Part shown: in pieces, positions 23,086 to 35,730 of the stretch
Numbering within the stretch: position 1 is the stretch's first letter
How the letters are laid out: each line of letters starts with the position of its first letter
From: Acanthaster planci
Taxonomy: Eukaryota > Echinodermata > Asteroidea > Valvatida > Acanthasteridae
Reading direction: 5' to 3'
Length of the DNA stretch: 56,394 nt
NCBI RefSeq assembly: GCF_001949145.1
Contig: NW_019091363.1
Location: forward strand, 1,058,937-1,115,330
The notes under the pieces: model-generated
Database searches by the model: none
What the model was told of the DNA's origin: nothing
What the model saw: only the letters and a program-made list of their open reading frames with translations
Translations under genes and position numbers: made by a program

Positions 23086-26000
23086 TCACCTCTTGAGGAT
23101 GGAGAGGAAGGCCTCCTTGGGTACCTCCACATTACCAAACATTTTCATTCTCTTCTTGCCCTCTGACTGCCTCTTTAGAAGTTTCATTTTCCGGGTGATG
23201 TCGCCACCATACTGGAAGATACAAAACACATTTCAAAAAGGGTACTGTGCTTGCTTATTTCACGTTAACATTTGGCAACAAGAAAAAACGTGGCTTACTT
23301 TTCAAATGTCATTTTTCTGTTTTCCGTTCTCACGGTCACTTCGTGAAATAAGATGAGGGATTTAGGTCAGAAAGCTGGTCAACAAAAGTGGACAATAAAA
23401 GCTTCAAAGACTGAAAACTACCAAGAATTTGATTGAAGTGTGTAGGTAAAAATATCAAGAAGACAGCTGTTAACGTCATGCCTTAGCATTCAAGCCAAAT
23501 TTTGCAATTTTGCACGATATCATTTTAAGAGTCAAATCAGGTGGTGAATTTTATTTTGTAAGCAAAAAAGTTAAAAACCTATTTGCAATTACTTAGCACA
23601 GACCACCTGCCCAATTACTATTCAGTTTGTCACATAGAGCACTTGGCTGCATATGGAGAAACCAGCTACAGTAGGCAGACGCAAGTTACAAATGGATAAA
23701 AGCAGATGCGTATTTATCCGGGGGAGGGGAGGGGAGCACTGGGGAGGGGAAAAGTTATTCCCCCCCTCCTGCAGCGATGTAGCCATATCAATTTTTTTAA
23801 GAACTGAAAACGACAGCATTTTCTAAACCGCATTACCAACTTTCTTGGAGGTAAAGGTTCTTTTATGGGTGTAAACCAATTGGACACTCATTTTTAAGGA
23901 AAAAGAATTTTTTCCCCCTCTTCTTGAACCCAACACCTGGAAGTGCCACTCTGTGAAAGCATTAACTTCCATGTACAGGCTACAGTTCTCTCCAATGCAA
24001 TGTTCAAACGGCTTTCTCAAATGCTCTTCATTCAAACACATCAAACCACTTCCAAAAGTTTTCTTCCTTTCCCTGCTTCTACATGAAGAAGGAAGTTTGT
24101 CAAAGCGGTCACTTACGCATTTGGCCAGGACATTCTTTTTCAGTGCCCGGATGTTCTCTCTGGCCACAATCTTGCCGCCGATGGCTGCCTGTATGGCTAC
24201 CTCATACAGCTGCCTAGGGATAGTATCCACCAGCTTAGTGCAGACTGCCTTGCCGACCTCCCTGGCCTTGTCCCTGTGGACAATAGTCGCCAGCTCCTCT
24301 ACCTCTTGGCCATTCAGAAGGATGCTGAGCTTGACCAGGTCAGCTGCCTGGTAGCCGCAGTCTTCGTAATCAAAGCTGAAAGTTGGTCACGTATTTTTCT
24401 GGTTATTTCAGGAAGGTGACATAGCTTATCTGATTTTTCTACTTTATAAAGGATAAATGTTCATTTTGTAAATGCCATCATGCGGAAAGAATTACCAGAG
24501 TCGATTGGCAAAAGATCAGCAGCTTAGCCAAAGTGAAAAAAAGGGCTCACCAAAAATTTCTGACCGTACCTGTTTCCATAATGCCTTGCCCAATTCTGAT
24601 TTGAAAGCAAAGTTCTATTGACTTTCTACTGTGCATTTAAACCCTGCTTCCTCTCACCTTGCATACCCTGATGTAACTGACTTCAGCTGATCAAAGAAGT
24701 CTACCACAATCTCATTCAAGGGCAATCTATACTTAAGCAGCACCCGCTTTGTGTCGATGTAAACATATTCAACTTGCTCACCCCTCCTACTCTGAGAAAA
24801 TCCAAATAATTTCACAGATAAACAATTAATTGATTCAAAAATCTAAATCGAATTTGCACAACTTTGCCACGTTCAAATGCATGTACAAGTACACCTTTAG
24901 GCCGATGGGTTAAAAATACAACTGACTGTGTTGAGGTATTCCTCATAATAAACATTGGTGTCGAAGTACAGAGTGGGCAAACTTATGCAAATAATCACAG
25001 CAAACTATCCTGCTCAAGAACAAAAACATTCAACATTTCTGACAAATATAAAAAAAAGGACAGGAATGACAAGAAGGAAAAAGCTTTGTGAAAAATAAAG
25101 ATCGCATGACGACCATTTATGGCCACTTGTCTGGATCAAAGCAGCAGACAATTTTCAATGTAAAGAGCATACCAGGCACAGACTGAAGACTTTGCCGATG
25201 TGCTCATCTGGTGCGATGACTGTTCCTAGAACCAATGGTTCCATGTACTCAATGACCTGCTGCCTCTCTGGGAACTGAGGTACGGAAAGTTGGTAGAGAA
25301 TATAAATACTTCACAACCTCAACTCTCCGATATTTCATTTCAAAGGAAATGGTATCAATAGACACTTTCACTTTCATAGGCTTTCACTGCCATTTTATAT
25401 ATTTAAATTTCTAAATTTCTAATGATAATGTCTATTTTCACTGCTTATTTGTGTGTGAACATTTAGATAACTAAGGTATCCAAATTTTCCAGGGAAATTT
25501 CACTGGCTTTTGTGGACTGCCTTAGATGATTTTGAGATGTTTTAAACAATGAGATACAAAAGTAGAGGAACTGTCGTTAGACCATGCTTAAGACTGACAA
25601 CATTTTAACCCAAAATCAAATCATGTTTTTGATCTGAACTTCTAACCACTAAAGTGCTCTTAGGAATTGACTGGTGTGGTAGTCAACAAGGAACACGCTA
25701 CCTCCAGACAGATCAAACCATTTCTTTCATAAAGCATCACCCAAGGCACCAATCACCAAGCACGTACCAATGACGGGTTATATATCGTGATCTCCTCATT
25801 ATCACCATACTGCTGGCGGTTGGCCTTGGTGTCCTTCATCTTGGCCTTGTATGGCACGCTGGGGACAGTGACGATAACGTTGGCGTTAAACTCCTGCTCC
25901 AGTCGCTGGTTGAAGACGTCCATGTGGAGAAGGCCCAGAAAGCCTAGCCGCCATCCTTGGCCCAGGGCCGGGCTGGCAAGGACATATAGAGATGACAGTC

Positions 26001-29000
26001 ACATGCAGCTCATAGGCAGAGGTCAAGCCAAGTAAGTAGGGGTAGGTAGGTAGGAGGACGGGTGCAAAGCCTGTTTAGCTCGTTGCAAAATACGATTTTA
26101 ATCCCGTTCTTGTTCACAATTACACACCAAAAGTATGGAGATACTAGGAATTAGCCATTTGGAAATGGTTTAGTAGCGCACTATCCAATGAGAGGTTTGG
26201 TCTTTAATTTTCATTATCCCAATTTGGCTTCTACCAGCGTCCCAAATTTGTTTCTAAAATCTCAGTCTCATATCAATCTGCCTCTCTGTACCCCCTTAGA
26301 TGTCGAGGAAGACCTCAGTCACACAGCCCCCTTGTGCCCCTTTGCCCAGAATTTAGAAAGAAAACAGAGCAGCATTTTATTGTTAAGTATTTCAAACAAA
26401 CTTATGATTTCCCATCCAGAAATCTCCCTTGTGCTGCCAGGTAAGTTTGACCCAGGCCATGACACTGTTCGGTAAAACAGCAGAGGATAAAAAATGATGG
26501 CCTTGTACCTGCTATCCCGGCTGAGCGTCACACTACTATCGTTGAGTGTGAGTCTTTCTATTGCAGATCTCAGTGCCAGATACTCAGACTGGTCGATTGG
26601 GTACAGACCGGCAAATACCTGCAGGGCACCAAAAATACAGAATCTCAAAGCTGGAATTACTGGGGGACAGCAAAAATACAACCCAAGCACAAAAATCATC
26701 GCTCCGACTAAAAAAGGCAAAAGTGCAAACTGTTACCGTCAACCGTTACCGTCAACTGTTACCGTCAACCATCAACTGTTACCGTCAACTGTTACCGTCA
26801 ACCGCCAACTGTTACCGTCAATCGTCAACTGTTACCGTCAATCGTCAACTGTTACCGTCAACCGTCAACTGTTACCGTCAACCATCAACTGTTACCGTCA
26901 ACTGTTACCGTCAATCGTCAACTGTTACCGTCAATCGTCAACTGTTACCGTCAACCGTCAACATGTTCAGTTGCAACATTTGTACACAGACTGAGTGTAA
27001 AACAGCAGAGTGAGTTTCCTTTTAAACAGTTTAGGCCATTCAGTCAAGGGCTAATGATAGGTATGAGTGATATCGAGAAATCACACCCAAGCTGTAAAAA
27101 ATAATTATAATAGGCAAGATAGATTTTGATGTTCAAATGACCATGAACTGACTGCATTACCATGGGTTTGGCAGCCTTGAAACCTGGCAGTGGTTCTACC
27201 TCTTTGTTCTGATGGTAGATGGTGTCGCCAATTCGAGCCTCTTGTAAGTTATGCATACCAGCAATCATGTAGCCAACCTGCCCAGCATACCTGCAAGCAA
27301 ATACCATGGAGATTTTTGTCACAAGCAGCCACAAGTTTAGACCAGAATTGCTAGTCACATGTAGCCTGGTTTGTTGCGGTGAATATTTCTGTTACCAGTT
27401 CCCCAGTGTATTTGCCAATTTTCATCCAAATGTGCACAATGACAAGGCCCACAATGCCTACATTTGGACAAAGCCACATGGGGGAGGGGGTGTTCAGGCC
27501 GATGGACGGCCCAATAAGCCATTTGCGAGTATAATTTGAATAAAATCTGGTACACTGAGTTATCTGATTGCAGGTAAACATAACGATTTGAATTCCCCAG
27601 ACTAAAGACCCTGTTGCTATACCTCACAATTCGGGGCAAGCTTTGCATAGCGACCACCATCTCTGGAATGGACTGGTTCCTTTGTGCCCTTCTTTTTCAT
27701 TGAGAACAGTGTATTGGTGCAAGGCGTCACTTACGTAACTAAGCAAAAGCTTGCCCCAAATCACGAGGTGTAGAACAGTGTTTTTAGTACCCAGAATTCA
27801 ACTTGTTATGTTCCTGTGAATTTAAAGAACTCAGAGCACTACATTTTATACAAAGGCCACTCGCAAAAGACTTATTCTCCGGGCCTATCCACTCACAGCT
27901 CCTTGCAGGCCACCTGCTCCGGATGCATGATGCCCAACTCCTGCACCTCATAGGTCTTGCCGGAGTGGGCCGTGGTAATCCTGTCTCCTTTCCGCAGCTT
28001 GCCGTCGATGATAGCAATGTTGGTGATGGCGCCTCGGTACTGGTCATACCATGAGTCAAAGATCAGTGCCTTCAGCGGTGCCTCCAGGTCACTCTGAGGG
28101 CTAGGGAAGCGATTGGAACATTGAACGGGGAAAATGTCACTATTGAAATGTAAAACTTTTCACAAAAACTGCCAGTGAAAAAAATCAGTTCAAAGATGTA
28201 AATCACAAAACCTAACCTGGGTTTTTGAGTTTATACTAATGAAAATATAGTGTGATCTTGTCATGAATTTTGACGACTAAACAGATAGGCAAAGTGACCT
28301 GTGTCATCATTCACAATCAGTCTCTTTCTTGCACATTTCCAAATTAGCTTGTTTTACCCTCGTGTGAAATAGTTTAAACATCTTTGCAATAAAAATTTGT
28401 GATACAAAAAAAAGCTGGGTCTCTGTATTCTTCCCCAAGTAAAGTCTGCTTTGTCTTTGTAGACTAGCAATGTATTCAACCAGTGCGGCAGTCAACTGCA
28501 AGCAAAGTACTAGTCTATTCGCAAGTCAATCTCATCTCTTGGTCACAAGAACAGTTAACAAGTGCTGACAAAGGAATGGAACGCTTGTGTTACACTCACA
28601 GCTCATTTGAATAGCTTCTGACATGAATAAGCCATTTGCGAGTATAATTTGAATAAAATCTGGTACACTGAGTTATCTGATTGCAGGTAAACATAACGAT
28701 TTGAATTCCCCAGACTAAAGACCCTGTTGCTATACCTCACAATTCGGGGCAAGCTTTTGCATAGCGACCACCATCTCTGGAATGGACTGATTCCTTTGTG
28801 CCCTTCTTATCCATTGAGAACAGTGTATTGTTGCAAGGCATCTCTTATGTAACTAAGCACAAGCTTGCCCTGAATTACGAGGTATAGCAACAGTGGTTTT
28901 AGTATGGAGAATTTAAGTTATGTTCACGTGAACTTAAAGAACTCAGTGTACCAGATTTGGGTCAAAGTTAACTTGCACAAGGCTTATTGACAGACTTATG

Positions 29001-32000
29001 AGGGACTTGCTCTGGACCTGATCACAGCACTACATTCCAGAATTAGAGGAGCTGCAGTCTCACTCCCATCAACTCACGGTGGTATCCTGTCAATGACAGC
29101 TGGTAAAATTTCATTCACTCCCGTTCCAAGCTTGGCCGAAATTGACAAGATATCCTCCTTCTCAATATCAAACAGTGTTTTGATCTGATTGGCTGTTGCC
29201 TCAGGGTCAGCAAACTTCAAATCAATCTGAAAAGTAATTGAATTACAGTGATTACGTTAGGAACAATTGTAGTTGTCTTTGATAACAAAATTCCAATGCT
29301 TTTTCAGGGAGAGAAGTTTCCTCATGGATGCTTGGAAAACTCAGATATGCCAGGAAACTTTTAGAAAGTGGCAATGGAAGGGTTGACGTAAAAGTATCTA
29401 AAATATTCAACACTGCAGACGTGAGCAAAGATGCGGATGCACCAAATGCACTAACACTAGCAACATCTTGTCTTATTTAAACCTGCATTCACAGGTTTCA
29501 AATACTTATTCAATAAAACAGCTACAAGGATACATCTCAAATGAAATGTCAAATCAAAATTTGGAGCAAGTGTCCCAGCTTAGTTTCCCATATTGCAACG
29601 GCTGTTTTTAAACCAGAAGCTGGTGAAATAGATATGAACAGTTTTACTTCTTAATTTCCATGCAGCTGAGGATTAAAACTGAACTGCCAAATCCCCTTCC
29701 TTCTCCATCTACAGTCATCCCTTATTAGGAGGGCAATCTCACTTTGTTTAGGACAGGGATGATGCACAGATCAGACTCAAACGCCAGGTAGAAATTGGCC
29801 ACCGTCTGAGCCTGAACTCCCTGGTTTGCGTCCACTAGGAGTACCACCCCCTTGCAGGCTTTGAGAGAGCGGGACACTTCATAGTTGAAGTCTACGTGGC
29901 CCTGTTGAAAATAAAAAAAATCAGGAAGAGAAATATTTTTTTATTGTTCATTGAAAGCCATATGCAAGGGATAGCTAATTACACAGATCAATTCTGATTT
30001 CCACTTCCTATAAACTGCACTTTCTAGTCAGACTGCTTGCATATTTACATTGGAAACACTACTGTTACAAATGATAATGTTCAAACCAATGCCTAATGTT
30101 TCACCAACCAATACTGTGTCACACATTGACCGACAGTGTTGTAAAATTTATATCCAATACTGTACTGTATCACCTGCTAATGGATAATGAATCAACAGGC
30201 AAGAAATCAAAACTCGACCAAAAATGGGTAAGTGTTAGAAAAGGTATGTAAAAGAATAACTGTTGCCCCAAAGTCTGTATGACGTGTTACCTGATGATCG
30301 CAGAGGTGCACCCATATGTGTAATAACATTTTATAGACATAATACGAGTCTGTGTGGACAATGCTAACTGATCTGGAATCTGCAAACTTGGATGTAATCA
30401 GAAAGATGGTGGAGTCTGTGTAGCAATGGGAGCGTAAAACCTACGATCAAAACTCTTCTAGTATATAAAGTATTCAAAAACATTTTGTAATTCAGAGCCC
30501 AAAACTTTGAAGCTTTGTTGGAGTCTCTCAAGTTTTGCATGAATTCACTAAATGGCAGATGATTACCCACAAATAAGCATTTCATATATTTATGTGCATA
30601 CATGTACATGTAAAATTCTTTCTGGGTGAAATTTACATCAGTGTGTTTGTCCTCCATTTTTTTATGTACATGTAATCCGCTAACATTTGAGAACAGCCAC
30701 TAGACAGTGATTTGATTCGCTTTTTGGCAATCCCTCAGGGGTGTTTTCAGTGTATTATATGTCCATGATTTGTTCTTCATTTGTGTTTCTTTAAATTGTT
30801 GTTTATTGTAATACCTGAAATATACTTAATGAAATGAAATGAAAATGACATGCACACAGTTTAAAGCACATGGGAAACTGACCTGGCTTGTAAGGACTGC
30901 ACACTGCTCTCCATGCTGAAAACTTTAAAATGTCAGATTTGTCTACATGGGAACAGCTGTCCATGCAAAATCACACATGTTCATGTATGTTCACTCAAGT
31001 TCACTCCCTTCAAGGTGGGAACTTATCTAGAACACTGTAAATGCGTACTTCTAACGGGATACTCTCGGTGGGAAAAAAAGTTTCCATTCCTGTTCTCTTA
31101 CAGATGAGGCTACTTGATGTATTCCTGCTCCCTGCTGACTAACTGAATCCCCTTTTTAATGATATTGATGTTTACAAAACATATGATTCTTCAACTGACC
31201 GGTGTATCAATGAGGTTCAGTAGGTATTTCTTTCCCCTGTGTGTGTAGAACATTGACGCGGTGACAGCCTTGACGGTGATACCTCGCTCTCTCTCCACCT
31301 GAAGTCGGTCCAACACCTGCTTGTTGTCTGACTTCTTGGAGATGGTACCTTAGAGATGAGTTAAGGGAAAGTAACTTCCAATTGATAGATGCTATCATGG
31401 GCAGCCATCTTGCTTTTCTACCATTCAAAGCAATGTAACCAAACTGAGGTTGGAGGGAAAAACAGTCTGATCCCTTTTAACAAGATACGACGTTGTATTA
31501 ATATTGCCTGTGGATCTTCGTGGAACAAGACAAATGTGGTAGCATCATGGTAAAGGTCTTTTGCAATACTCCACAATCTCTTACCTGAGAATGAGATACA
31601 GACCTGCCAACATGCCGTACTCCTTCCTGAGGTCAGGCATTACCACATAATAGATTAAAAGGTATTTAACTGAGCCTTCAGTTCATTTAAATTTTTAATC
31701 TATTGTGTGGTAATGCCTGACCTCAGGAAGGAGTGTGGCCAGGTTGGCAGGTCCAGAGATATGGTACAAATTAGATATTTACTTGGTACATGTAGATTGG
31801 CAAGGGTTACAATCACCACATTGTTGCCTTCAATATAAAAAAATCTATACCCAGAAAGATACAGTATGGGACAAAGTGGTACCCCCCTACATGCCCAATC
31901 CCCAATACACACCCTGGAATATTGTTACATGTACCTACATGTAACACATCCCCCCCTAGATGTCTGTAAAGAATTCCTGAAATTCTGATCAAACAATGAC

Positions 32001-34380
32001 CATCACAAAGGTGAGAGGTGCTCTACACCCTGTATCTTGCTTTATGTGTAAATACCATGTAAGTTTGATGGTCACTCTCATTTTAATGCAAGACAATATT
32101 CTATTTTAAATACTATTCCACCATCCTGTGGCGTGGCAAACACATAAAGGAGGAATAATTTATGCTTAAGAGTGCAACATGCGTTATTTATACTTCAATT
32201 TCAATTCCGTTATCTTATGTCTGGTAATAATCATCCATTCTTTCTTTCTTTCTTTCGTATGAGCAGTGCGATACTAACAAATACTAGTCTGTATATTCAG
32301 AAGGCATGTGAAAAACTTGTTCAACTATGATAACTTCCAATGTTTAGGTACATCACACTTGAACAGAAAATGCATTCAGCCAGCATTCAGCCTAACTAAC
32401 CGTCATTTTGAACATTTACCACGTCCATCCGCAGAAAGGAATAATTCAGCATGTGGGTGCTAATGCTTTTCCTTGGTGAATTATGAAAGATGGATTCTTT
32501 GTAGTACAGTGCACCTCTACAGTGCACCTCTACAATGAAGCTGCACATTGTCATCATAAACTTCATGGACATGTACTCTCATTTGAAGGAGTGTGCCTCA
32601 AAAGACTTGAGGGATCTCTATATTATTGAAGCTGAAACCATTCAGTTCTTCCTTTCCTCCTTCCTGGAAAATGCTGCCTCATGTATATGAGGATAAATGG
32701 ACTGTAGTCGGTCCAACACCTGTTCAGTTTTTCCCCAACTTCTGCGATTATCTGGTCTTCATGGTTTTGGATACACACCTGTTAGTTCCAGCAGTCTGTC
32801 AGCCAATGTGCTCTTGCCGTGGTCCACGTGAGCAATGATGCTGAAATTCCGGATGTTCTCCGCTGGATACACTGACATGTCAACGGCATCCTGAAATGGA
32901 CATTTCCAAAAAATGTACAAAGCAGAATCTCCACGGAAAAAGGCTTTTGCTTGTATTGACTACATGCATGACCAATTTTTAGTAGGCCTGATCAGTGAAC
33001 CACTGTGATTGGTTGATCATGCTGCCATTTACCAATCGCTGTTCCAACAGTAATGTAAACTTCTGTTTCTTATTCAGGCATCTAAAACTGTTGTTTTAAA
33101 TGGATTTCCTGCAACAGTGCAAGACTGACCAATAATGCTGCATTATACTGATCATGTAGACTGAACAACACCATCTACTATGAAATATCTATAGGACACC
33201 CCTTTTTAAAAATTTTAAATGCATGTTTTGTCACTACGAAATGACATGAGGAATGTAATTTTACCGACCCTTTTTCAGAATTTGGCACGACAGTTCTAAA
33301 TTTAGTAAGATGTTAGCCAGATGTGTCAGAAGATGAAATGTTGCAAACTGAATGATATACACACAGACAAGTCTAGAGAAAATGCCATTTTCTTATCCGA
33401 ATTTCAAAATGGAAAAGAAATATGCCCCTGTGCCCTGCGTAAAAAACGTCACAATTAAGCCTTTGCAAGCCTATTCTCACAGTACATGTAAATAAAGTTT
33501 AAGGCTAACCAGAGATTGGCATTCTCAGTAGAGCTTCAGTTAACCCAGATTACCAACAGTCTACATGTAGGGCCTATCTTGGTAGTTTTACTGCCATGAT
33601 ATTTGTTTTCAGTGTGCATCACTCAAAAGTGAAGGTTTGTGGCTGCATGGCCATCATCATTGTTTTTACTCCATTTTTCAATCATCAAAAGCCTGCACTC
33701 TTTACAAGGAAAGAGTTCTGTACATGTACACGAACATCAAATGACACCCTGTGGAAAAAGTGTCACATTCATATATAAACTCTTTCCTTTCCACCAAGTT
33801 AATCATGCCGTCCATTTAGGAAACTCCAAACCTTACAAGTTTGTCAGATTCTTTGCTTAGTTATAGGCCTGGCATGAAGTATAGCTAGGCTATGCCCGTC
33901 AGCTTGCAGAAACAGTACCCCATCATGCCTGTTGTTAATGAATCCCTCTTCCAGGTCTAGCTCCACAGACTAACACTGTAGTAGCAGTAAATGACAGTGC
34001 AGTTAGTACACGTTTGAGTCTACACAATTTGTGGGGGAGGAGACCAGAAAATCTTTACATTTTTCCTCAGTATCATGATTAAGGTGTTAAACATATTCTA
34101 GCTGACTAGGAACAGGCTTTACCCCCAACTTCTTTTGGTCTGCTGCTGTTCTCACAGATGTGCAAAATGTCCTCCGATACTGAAGATCTCTCCCACTTTC
34201 ATTTATTTTTGCTCTCAAAAATGTAGCAGTCAACACTGGCACAGACGACACGACTGAACTCGGATATGTTGGAGTTGCACTCGCAGTGCAAATTGCACTG
34301 TCATGACTGTCATTACACCTATTTCTTACAACCTTAAAACAGCGACAAAGTTGACACCTGTATTGTTTCAAAAGTAACAT
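23086..34380 (-). CDS. GUF1: Mitochondrial translation factor GUF1 (EF4/LepA GTPase), complete coding region
   Basis: Thirteen exons join with matching phase into 698 codons plus TGA. They are 34380-34123, 32890-32779, 31348-31200, 29901-29743, 29226-29078, 28100-27897, 27290-27161, 26618-26509, 25972-25768, 25274-25173, 24791-24658, 24375-24117 and 23211-23086. GUF1 is the organellar LepA/EF4, a ribosome-binding GTPase of the inner mitochondrial membrane or matrix that promotes faithful translation. Exon 1 is an 86-residue Arg/Ser/Cys-rich presequence without acidic clusters, as for mitochondrial import. G motifs: G1 AHVDHGKST (106-114), G2 RGITVKA, G3 DTPGHVDF split by intron 3, G4 NKID split by intron 4, and G5 ISAK. 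The LepA-specific parts follow: [19 protein letters not shown], then [10 protein letters not shown] and [10 protein letters not shown]. The end is the basic LepA C-terminal domain ([25 protein letters not shown]). Length is slightly above the vertebrate protein, with the difference mainly at the N-terminus. No disruption seen. Confidence 0.96.
26728..26963. repeat. Minisatellite in GUF1 intron 8-side sequence (between exons 8 and 7)
   Basis: Modules CTGTTACCGTCAA and CCGTCAA or TCGTCAA alternate to give units of about 13 and 20 bases repeated for about 235 bases. It lies between exon 8 (26509-26618) and exon 7 (27161-27290). The long open frames across it are a by-product of repeat lengths. 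Confidence 0.95.
27513..27876. mobile_element. Palindromic MITE, copy 1 (GUF1 intron between exons 6 and 7)
   Basis: It begins AATAAGCCATTTGCGAGTAT and ends with the diverged complement (ACTCGCAAAAGACTTATT). Internal arms also pair: CAATTCGGGGCAAGCTTTGC with AAGCTTGCCCCAAATC. About 360 bp, no coding capacity, closely similar to 28626-28988. It ends only about 20 bases from the splice donor of exon 6. Confidence 0.85.
28626..28988. mobile_element. Palindromic MITE, copy 2 (GUF1 intron between exons 5 and 6)
   Basis: Same element as at 27513-27876, in the same orientation. Its ends form a better terminal inverted repeat: AATAAGCC and AATCTGGTACACTGAGTT at the left are matched by AACTCAGTGTACCAGATT and GGCTTATT at the right. 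The terminal repeat is over 50 bp long with internal mismatches. No convincing target duplication was seen, so the superfamily is open. Confidence 0.88.
31599..31755. repeat. Near-perfect long hairpin in GUF1 intron 2
   Basis: The left arm 31601-31660 (GACCTGCCAACATGCCGTAC onward) pairs with the right arm 31693-31752 over about 60 bases with few mismatches. The loop contains a further small palindrome, AACTGA-GCCT-TCAGTT. GAGATA flanks both sides (31593-31598 and 31756-31761) and could be a target duplication, which would make this a fold-back or MITE insertion. It lies between exons 2 and 3 of GUF1. Confidence 0.9.
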
Positions 34381-34503
34381 GATGTCGTATAAAATAAAAA
34401 TCTGGTTGGTGGCAGATCCGGGTATTAAAAAAGTAACCAGTTGTGTGGATTACAAAATAAATTTTCCGATTAAAATAATCCTGTACACATGTATGTCCAG
34501 GAG

Positions 34504-34514
34504 GCCGCCATGTT
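34504..34514 (-). promoter_or_regulatory. YY1-type element upstream of GUF1
   Basis: Read on the minus strand this is AACATGGCGGC, an exact fit to the YY1 consensus AAnATGGCGGC. It sits 124 bases upstream of the GUF1 start codon and in the usual forward orientation. Such sites near the start of transcription are common in nuclear genes for mitochondrial and ribosomal proteins. The ATG inside it would open a 13-codon upstream frame if it lies within the transcript. Confidence 0.5.
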
Positions 34515-34739
34515 TCTTTCGCGTTTTATCAAAGGACTATTGAGGGCGCTTTACTTTGTTACTTGTTGAGGGCGGAGATCGTGAATTCTTTGTGGGTGAG
34601 AGGGGGTTGTTAATTGTTACATTGTAAAAATGTTAATGAACTTCCAAATGAGCAGAAAAAAGGGTGCCAATAATACCATATTTATATAGGGGTTAAGATT
34701 AAGCGCTCTTGGATTAAGAGCTTTTTAACAAAACGTCAT

Positions 34740-35730
34740 CAGAGAGATGTTTGGGACGGGGCCTTCTCAACACTGCATCACGAGTACCTTTGAGGAGAGA
34801 CGGTTCTTGGCCCGCTGTTGTTCTGATAGACATCAATGATTTACCAGATGGCGTAAAGTTTAACGTTAGGTTGTTTGCAGATGGTTTCATGCCATGTGGA
34901 GAAATCAAGTCATCTTGGCCTACTGATCAAATTCACCTCCGCACAGATATTAATCGTATCACAGTCTGGGAGGAAAAAATGGCAGATTAGTTTCAATATA
35001 GTCTAAATTTTATTCAGTTGGAGTCATTCACAAAAAGAAACCTGAGAAAAGCACGCGCAGGATGGGTGACAATTTCCTGGAGGAGGTTGATAGGCTAACC
35101 CTACCTTGGTGTGGAAATTGCAAGGGATCTGGTTTGGGCATTACTTATAAACAAAATCAGTCACAAAGCAACTAGAATACGGTCTCCTTATATTAGGAAT
35201 AATCCAACTGTGCTACTGGCGGTGTTAGGCTCTTGTGCGTCCCAGACTGAAATATCGTAAACCAATTTGGGATCCTTATCGTAAAACTCACATTAATAAG
35301 CTCGAACAACTTCAAAGGAGGGCGGCACGCTTTGTCTGTAATGACTACTGAGACTAGCGTAACGCATCCTTGTTAGTTCAAAATCAGGAATGGGATACGT
35401 TTGAGGAAAGACGCATCAAAGCCAGACTCAGCGTGATTTATAAGGGATCACAGGAGTTGTGCCAGGCAACGCTGATTGGATTAGGCGCAACATGCAATTC
35501 TCACCAATCCCACAGTTTGTGTGGCCAACAGTCATTCGTGCGACCTGCTTTCAACAAGGATTGTTTCAAGTAGGCCGTCTCCCTCTACCTCAGAACAATT
35601 CCAGAATGGGGTCTCTTGTCAGAAGACATCCGCACAGCTTCAAGCTTGTCCAGGTTTAAGTCAGCCTTGCATGCTGTGGATGTTGAAAATCCAGTTAGCG
35701 GGCTCATTTAATATTACAAATTTAATTTTG
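34740..35730 (+). pseudogene. Degenerate LINE reverse transcriptase fragment
   Basis: Plus-strand pieces in changing frames match the 3' half of a non-LTR reverse transcriptase. IDINDLPDGVKFNVRLFAD lies at about 34828. WDPYRKTHINKLEQLQRRAA and RFVCNDY follow at about 35265-35350. WDTFEERRIKARLSVIYK begins at about 35389 and LYLRTIPEWG at about 35584. This order (catalytic block, LQRRAARF thumb region, RTIPEWN-like tail) is typical of jockey/CR1-type LINEs. The catalytic FADD is altered to FADG, and several stops and frameshifts break it, so it is dead. No 5' part or poly(A) tail is evident. Confidence 0.85.

Noticed and set aside
23953-24354. 133-codon plus-strand frame
   Set aside because: Shadow of GUF1 exon 12 and its flanking intron.
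26494-27013. Open frames of 150-166 codons with repeated Val-Asn-Arg-Gln-Leu-Leu-Pro-Ser
   Set aside because: They are created by the GUF1 intron minisatellite, whose repeat modules lack stops; the frames have no start context or domain.
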